Positions 58,281 through 64,000 of a stretch of 64,000 bases of DNA are shown piece by piece. The first letter of the stretch is position 1. Each line of letters starts with the position of its first letter. The notes under the pieces were generated by a model. The model made no database searches, had not been told where the DNA came from, and was given only the letters and a program-made list of their open reading frames with translations. The position numbers and the translations under genes were made by a program. The stretch comes from Viscum album (lineage: Eukaryota > Streptophyta > Magnoliopsida > Santalales > Viscaceae), in the NCBI GenBank assembly GCA_963277665.1, contig OY728121.1, positions 953,065,097 through 953,129,096 of the forward strand. The letters are read 5' to 3'.

Positions 58281-59054
58281 CTAGTGGCCTTGCTTTCCAC
58301 ATGAAAAACATACTGCCTCCCATTCCTTGACCTGCCTATGAATCTTCCCCTTCTTGGAGAGATGACGCTCGGGGGCTTCAGACCATTTATAAGTCTTTGT
58401 CCCCTTTGCCTTGTCCTTCCTTTTCTTATTCACCATAAGGACTGCGGGTTTGTCATACCCTATGTCCTTATCTACCTGGCGAATCAAGGTCAGAAGTTTC
58501 GATAGACTCTTCTCATTATTGTTCATGTTGTAGTTGATAATAAATCTTGATAAGGTCTTGGGCAGTGATGATAGGATGAGATCTATAAGAAAATCATCTG
58601 GGAATTTAATCCCTAAGATTTCTAGGCATTCGATGTAGCCAATAATCTTGATTACACGAGGCCCAGCTGGGGAAGAATCTCCAAGATTAGTTTTAAAAAA
58701 AGCATTGGAGATATCATATTTCTCTTGTCTCACCTTATCTTGGTATAGATTCTTAAGGTGAGACATCATGCTATACGCGTCCATGTTTTTATGTTGCTTC
58801 ATGAGCTCATTAGACATGGACGATAGCATGAAACATTGGAAATCTGTGGCATCATCCATATGTTTTGCATAGAGAGATATTTCCTCACCACTAGCCTCTT
58901 TTCCAAGAACAACTGGAACAGGCTCTTCCAACACATACAATTTCCTTTCGTGGCGAAGGATGACGCGTAAACTCCTCTGCCAATCTTGGAAATTGGTGCC
59001 GGTGAGAAGGTTTTCATTCTCGAGTATGGTTCACAATGATATGTTTGAAGTCAT
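58281..59054 (-). pseudogene. RT-A2 gag
   Basis: ATG at 59052-59054 gives MTSNISL, then TGA (59031-59033), then TILENENLLTGTNFQDWQ and on to 58281 without further stops. It has the UBN2-type region (HMDDATDFQCFMLSSMSNEL, GIKFPDDFLIDLILSSLP) and a basic stretch, ending at a zinc knuckle CFSCGKQGH, stop, KRNC. The same early TGA is in RT-A1 (28145-28147), with its start codon changed to ATT. The gag would assemble virus-like particles around element RNA. Confidence 0.85.
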
Positions 59055-61207
59055 TTTTCTTTCCACTTCTACAAATTAAGATGAGCAAAGGTTTATTACT
59101 TTCTTACAAAACTGAGACAAATAAATAAATTAATACTTATTAGTCTCCCACTATTTTATCGAAATCCAATAGCCCTCACCTTTGACTTCTGAATATTATG
59201 TTGTCTGAATATTATAGTGGAAAGGATCCATATTTCCCTTTTCATTACACCAAATAGGGTTGGTCAAGAAAGTTGAAGGGTTTTAGGTAGGCATTCCAAA
59301 TTCTAACTTCATTAACTCACATCTCCTTGATCCGCTGAGTGGACTCCCCAATCCTGAAATCCTTTTATTTTGGATTTCCTCAACCTTTGCCTCTTGGTCA
59401 CACCAAGTCCTGATGTGGTAGTCAACCCTTGATGCAAACCAAGTTAATTCAACCCAAAACCTTGAATTAGAATTCCCCGATAATTGAAAGAACGCCAACT
59501 AGGGTTGGTCAAGAACTTTGAACTATGGTTTGATTCTAACCAAGATTATGGAAGGCTATACTGACTTAATATTTCTTTGAGGGATTTTATCGTTATACAT
59601 AAATTTCCATTTTATTATATTTGATTACATGATTTTTAATATTAAGTGGGATATACTTAAGTGATTAACCATGTCTAAGATAATATTTACGCATAAACCG
59701 GTCTTATTTTAGTTCCATCTTCCATGCTTGTTTAATTAATTAATTATGTGATCGTGACAATACACCCACAATAAATAAACCATGAAACTGATAGAAATAA
59801 AATAAATGGTATGATCATGAGCTTTTTATATTGTTTAGTTTATCTAGCGGCTGATAAACTAACCCAAGACCTAGGGGAGAAACACTTTGAACCTTTTGGG
59901 TTCATGTTTATAGCTTTCCACCTGTCCACCTTTGTATCTGCTTGGATTGGTTTCAACTTGGATCCTAACTTGAGCTGCCTCCACTAGCTTGGGAGCTCCA
60001 TCCATTACATATGCATTTATCTCACATGCAGGTGAGGGGAAAATGAGGTTTTTACATAAAAAAAACTTGGGCACGCAGGCCCTATATATTAATGAGGAGA
60101 AGGCTCGCAGGCCAACAAATTTTGTTTAAATAAATAAATTAATATAAACCATTCGCATACAAAGGTCTTGGTCTAACTCATTATCATCCATGCATGAAAA
60201 GATATTACATTTTAATAAAAATAGCATTCAATTATTTAATCGCTCTTGTTTAAGATAAATCACGCTCGAATAAATTAATTATCTTTAATTAATCAATCCT
60301 TTTATCTTAAACCCTTTATTGGAATTTCCTTGAGATTCTCATCCATCATAATTTTAAACAAATAAATTAATTTAAAATTATCTTTGTACGTAACTTGTAC
60401 CTTGGAGGTAACCTGGTGAATTCCCATTCATCATGCAGATGTTTAATTAAATACATATATATAAAACACCTATCAAGTGTTGTGCCTCAACTTTACGCCT
60501 GCACTATGGTACACGTCTCAAGGGTTTGTATAATATAATAATAAATTTTAATAAATCTGCATAATTTGGATGAGTACACGACGTGTAGTTCCAATTACAC
60601 GGTGTGTACTTTTGTTCACCATCCACCCTAAGTACATGCCCAGGGACATGGCGTGTAGATGTACTTCATAAATTTTTGGAGTACACGATGTGTTCAATTG
60701 GACACACGCCATGTAGTATCGCGTTACATGGTTTCCAGCCAGGAAAGCTGTGTACGGGGTACACGGTCCAACCCCAACCCGAAGGGACTACATGCCATGT
60801 TCAGTTGGACCACACGATGTGTAATCCGAAAACTGTGTTCCACCTATTCCTAGTCAACACACAGTGTCATAAATGACTTAGATATGATCCAATACACGAC
60901 CTGACTTAGCAGTTCAGTCAATGCATTGAACCTAGACTATACGGTGTATACATCCAAATACACGCCATGTATTCTGGTGTTGTACGGACATGAGCGTTTG
61001 GAACCTCCGGATGAGTTCCTCTATTTTATTTTAATAAAAATTAAAAGAAAAATTCGTTTTTGTAAGGTGAACAAGAAACGAGAGGGGATGAATACATCTT
61101 GAGATTCAGATTTTAAAGAACAATTAACTTGAATTGAAATAACTAAATTATTAAAATCTGTAAATCACCAACGAAAAACTAAATAATTATAATCAATGAT
61201 ATGAATA
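59055..61207 (-). other. RT-A2 untranslated leader
   Basis: Collinear with 28169-30320 of RT-A1. No coding potential. Contains the motif cluster 60573-60985. Confidence 0.7.
60573..60985. repeat. TACACGNCGTGTA motif cluster in RT-A2 leader
   Basis: At least ten related sites, for example TACACGACGTGTA (60573), TACACGGTGTGTA (60597), TACACGATGTGTT, ACACGCCATGTA, ACACGATGTGTA, TATACGGTGTATA and TACACGCCATGTA. The same positions in RT-A1 carry the motif with different CpG decay. Confidence 0.7.
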
Positions 61208-61219
61208 CCTTTGATACCA
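61208..61219 (-). other. RT-A2 primer binding site
   Basis: The minus strand reads TGGTATCAAAGG, two bases from the LTR end. Confidence 0.85.
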
Positions 61220-61221
61220 CT

Positions 61222-62815
61222 TGTAGGTTCCGGGTGCAGTAGAAGATCGTGGGTGGATATTACCACTTGGCTTTTTGTCATTAGAAATGATCAATCCAGG
61301 ATCAATATGATGATAAATGCCAGACTCCCCAGATCGAATTATAGAAACAGACAAAGGAGAATAATAGTACCAGAACCACAAAGGAGGATCGTCATATGTT
61401 GGTTATAATTAATTTAATTAATTGACAAGAATTACCTTGATGGAATTCTTTCTTCGTTGATGTCTCCAGTCACGATCCTATGTAATCCGTCGTTGCATCG
61501 TATAATCCAAGTGTAAGATTCCTCTAGTGGTAATCCACACATGCTCCACGTATCTCGGGACGTCGCCAAAGGAATCTATGGGTGCTAGTGCGAAGAAGCC
61601 TTTTTTTGCATTTTCCACCTTAGATCGCCTTGATCTGATGTAAGAATATCTCTCTCGGTCTTGAGAGCGTTCTTGAAGGAAGAAGTTCTTTAGGTCTTGA
61701 GAGAATTCTCTAGAATTGTTGTGCACAATGATTCTTTGCGGAAAAGTGTTGGGGTTGTGAGGATATTTATAATCGGGTTTGAGGTTATAGAGTTATGATA
61801 ATAAATAAACGCATTAAAAATTTTATTTATTTGATTAACTCTTATTTAAAACCCCCATGTCAAATGATTAATTCCTTGACATAAACCCATGCTGATTATA
61901 ATAAATATCATTTAATAAAACAATATTATTTCCTCAAAATCCCAACTGGAAAAACTACACGACATGTAATCATTAATACACAACATGTAATCATTAATAA
62001 ATGACGTGTACTCATTTTCCATGAAAACTACACAGCATGTACATTCAATGTACATGGTGTGTTTATATTGTTTTAATTTTTCTTTATTTCCTCCATCACA
62101 TTTATTAGACCTTGAGTAATATCTATTTATTTCTTAAATAAATGTAACTGCATTACTTGCTAATAAATATATATTATTTCACCCACAATATATTCTCTCG
62201 AATAACTAGTGTCGAAATAAATGAGATCAAGCATCCTTAAATAATTATTAAACCATAGTCGGGAATAATCTTCATTTAACTTGTTAAATTAATATTTAAC
62301 TGAGATACATGGACACACTTAGTGTTTGACCCTCTAGGCCTCTTTCTCAGTGGAATTAGGCGGAGCCTACCTAAAGTCCAAGGTTAGAACCTATAAACAC
62401 ACCAAGGCACCCATAGAGAAAGAAGTTAACGCTGAAATGACGTGTCACCTCATACGAACATTTACTGTGTAATATAATCCCTTTGTCACGATATCTCAAA
62501 TGAAGTGGGTTTCATGCTAGTGCCATCAACCCATGTGCTCGATTATTCTTTCTTTGACTTTTCGGAATTGAACTCACCCATTCCTTACCCTGGCCATGGA
62601 TTTATTTAGGCTATATCAATTCCATCAAAGGGCCTGAGATATCTACTTCCGTTATGGAACAGAAGGGACAAATCCTTTCTCGTATTATCTATTAATGCAG
62701 TATTACTCGTGACGCACCCAACGTATCCTACCTCGCTGCGAACAGTGTGTCATCACAGTTTTCATCAATACATCTAAGTGCATGAGTTGTAATACTCATT
62801 AATAATAATCTTAAA
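61222..62815 (-). repeat. RT-A2 5' LTR (interrupted)
   Basis: Collinear with the other RT-A LTRs up to CATTAATAATAATCTTAAA, where a gypsy LTR starts at 62816. TATAAATA at 61764-61771; conserved block near 62313-62332 with one change. Confidence 0.9.
61764..61771 (-). promoter_or_regulatory. TATA box of RT-A2 5' LTR
   Basis: TATAAATA on the minus strand at the family position. Confidence 0.75.
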
Positions 62816-63118
62816 TGTAACACCCCAAGATTTCATAGTGTGTTATTTCTTCAAAACAATTCAATAACTGGCACTACACGCAACACCGGGTTCAAGAGAA
62901 CCATGACTTACCAAATAAGCCTTTCAAAAGAGGTTATGAATAGTATTAACTAAAATTTTAAACTTATAATTTTCGAATCCATATTATCAGTTTATTAGAC
63001 ATAATGTAAGAACAAATTCATTTTCAGTATTGCACTTTTACCAACTTTTAATAGTGAACCCTTTTTAAATACAATATTTTAAACTTTTTGACTAAATGGG
63101 GACATCAAAAATTTAAAA
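62816..63118 (+). repeat. Gypsy LTR head fragment 1
   Basis: Starts TGTAACACCCCAAGATTTCA and shares GGTTATGAATAGTATTAACT with the gag-only element LTR, so it is the same broad family. Only 303 bases are present before a second LTR head starts. Confidence 0.75.
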
Positions 63119-64000
63119 TGTAACACCCCAAGCTTCTACGGTATGCTTCTCTTTGAATAATGTGATAGCGTGTGTTGTACGCAACACCGAGTTCTAACAC
63201 ACCACAACCAATCAAACTAGCCGTTATGAATAGTAATACCTACTTTTTGAAATTATATATATTTTATATTTCAAAATAGACTTCATTTTTGGATTTGGAA
63301 TATCAAATTTAGCCTAGGGTGAAATTTTGGAACTTTTCGAATAACACTTATATTTTGATGAATAGTGAAAATTACTAAATTTTAAATAAAAACAACTTTT
63401 TTAATCGAAATAATTTATATTGATAAATTATGAATTTGAGTGGTTTTAAAGTATATTTAGAATATATTTTTACCATTTAATATAATTTTGGTCATTTTAC
63501 ATAATTTTACAATTAAACCGAACATAAACAAGTGTCAATCTTTTGATAGTTATTATCTCTTAAAAACACGCTTTTTTGTTTTAACAACGGGAATTAATTT
63601 TAAATTAATTTCTGCCACTTCTGTGTTTTGAATTTGGAAAAATGGATTCCATATTTGGAATCAGGATGTTCAAATTGTGTAAATAGGTAAATTTTATTTT
63701 TAGTCATTTTGAATAATTACTGCGGTAAATATTTTATTTACCATGGTTAAAGGGTAAATCCGGTAAATATGGGTTAAAAAATAATATTATAATAATAAAA
63801 AATTACCCTAAAACGTATACTAACCTTATTGGTTGATACATGTCCGACCATGGACATCTTTGGGTCGATTTTGGGACCCCATGGAGCCACTTGTAGGTGA
63901 TAGGGACACTTTATTTTAATTAAGTTAAAATGAATACAAAAATGACACAAGCATATATCTTTTAGAAAAAAATTTTTTACATAGGGTTATATATGTTGTA
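63119..64000 (+). repeat. Gypsy LTR head fragment 2 (runs out of window)
   Basis: Starts TGTAACACCCCAAGCTTCTA, with GATAGCGTGTGTTGTACGCA and CTAGCCGTTATGAATAGTA matching the gag-only element LTR closely in order and spacing. U3 only; the TATA region is beyond the window. It probably inserted into fragment 1. Confidence 0.8.

Larger units (their letters stand above)
53167..62815 (-). mobile_element. RT-A2: second copia element of the RT-A family
   Basis: LTRs are at 53167-55144 and from 61222 on, the latter interrupted at 62815 by a gypsy LTR. The 6.1-kb internal region has no large insertion, so this is the better reference for the family. Primer site 61208-61219, gag-pol 55159-59054. The left flank ends TAAAG, expected as the 5-bp duplication; its partner is outside the window. 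Confidence 0.9.

Overview
The window is from a large, repeat-rich land-plant nuclear genome, probably an angiosperm. It is AT-rich, has no operons or intact cellular genes, and almost every recognisable segment is a Ty1/copia or Ty3/gypsy LTR retrotransposon with a plant-type initiator-Met tRNA primer site. No tool was run; all families were recognised by eye. Working names used below are GYP-1, COP-0, RT-A1, RT-A2, RT-B, COP-D and GAG-only (gypsy element with gag but no pol). Left block (1-33634): a Tork-like copia element COP-0 (+ strand) is the oldest layer. Its gag is interrupted by GYP-1, a Tekay/Del-like chromovirus (- strand, LTRs 1-3141 and 6054-9749). Its integrase is interrupted by RT-A1, a copia element with 2-kb LTRs (- strand, 10734-32308, 5-bp duplication GGAGT). 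RT-A1 is interrupted by an 11.5-kb gag-only gypsy element (14623-26168, duplication CACCT), which carries a tRNA-derived SINE-like insert. The nest is four levels deep and two target duplications are directly visible. Middle (33635-38836): unassigned DNA with an acidic-repeat pseudo-coding fragment, a 2-kb non-autonomous CACTA transposon (36161-38165) and a purine/pyrimidine-asymmetric tract. Right block (38837-64000): RT-B, a diverged relative of RT-A, has its reverse-transcriptase region replaced by an antisense copia fragment (COP-D). Then come 3.4 kb of unassigned AT-rich DNA and a partial RT-B-type LTR that hosts RT-A2. The right LTR of RT-A2 is in turn hit by two stacked gypsy LTR heads. 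All element genes carry stops, frameshifts or deletions, so nothing here looks autonomous now. The most interesting signals are non-coding. (1) Each LTR of the gag-only element has three stem-loops with the same loop core but different, still complementary, stems, inside what looks like a spliced leader intron. (2) The U3 of GYP-1 has four approximately 36-bp palindromes at 170-bp spacing whose arms co-vary. (3) RT-A LTRs and leaders carry many copies of a near-palindrome TACACGNCGTGTA. (4) The transcribed part of the GYP-1 LTR holds three unrelated tandem arrays in series.
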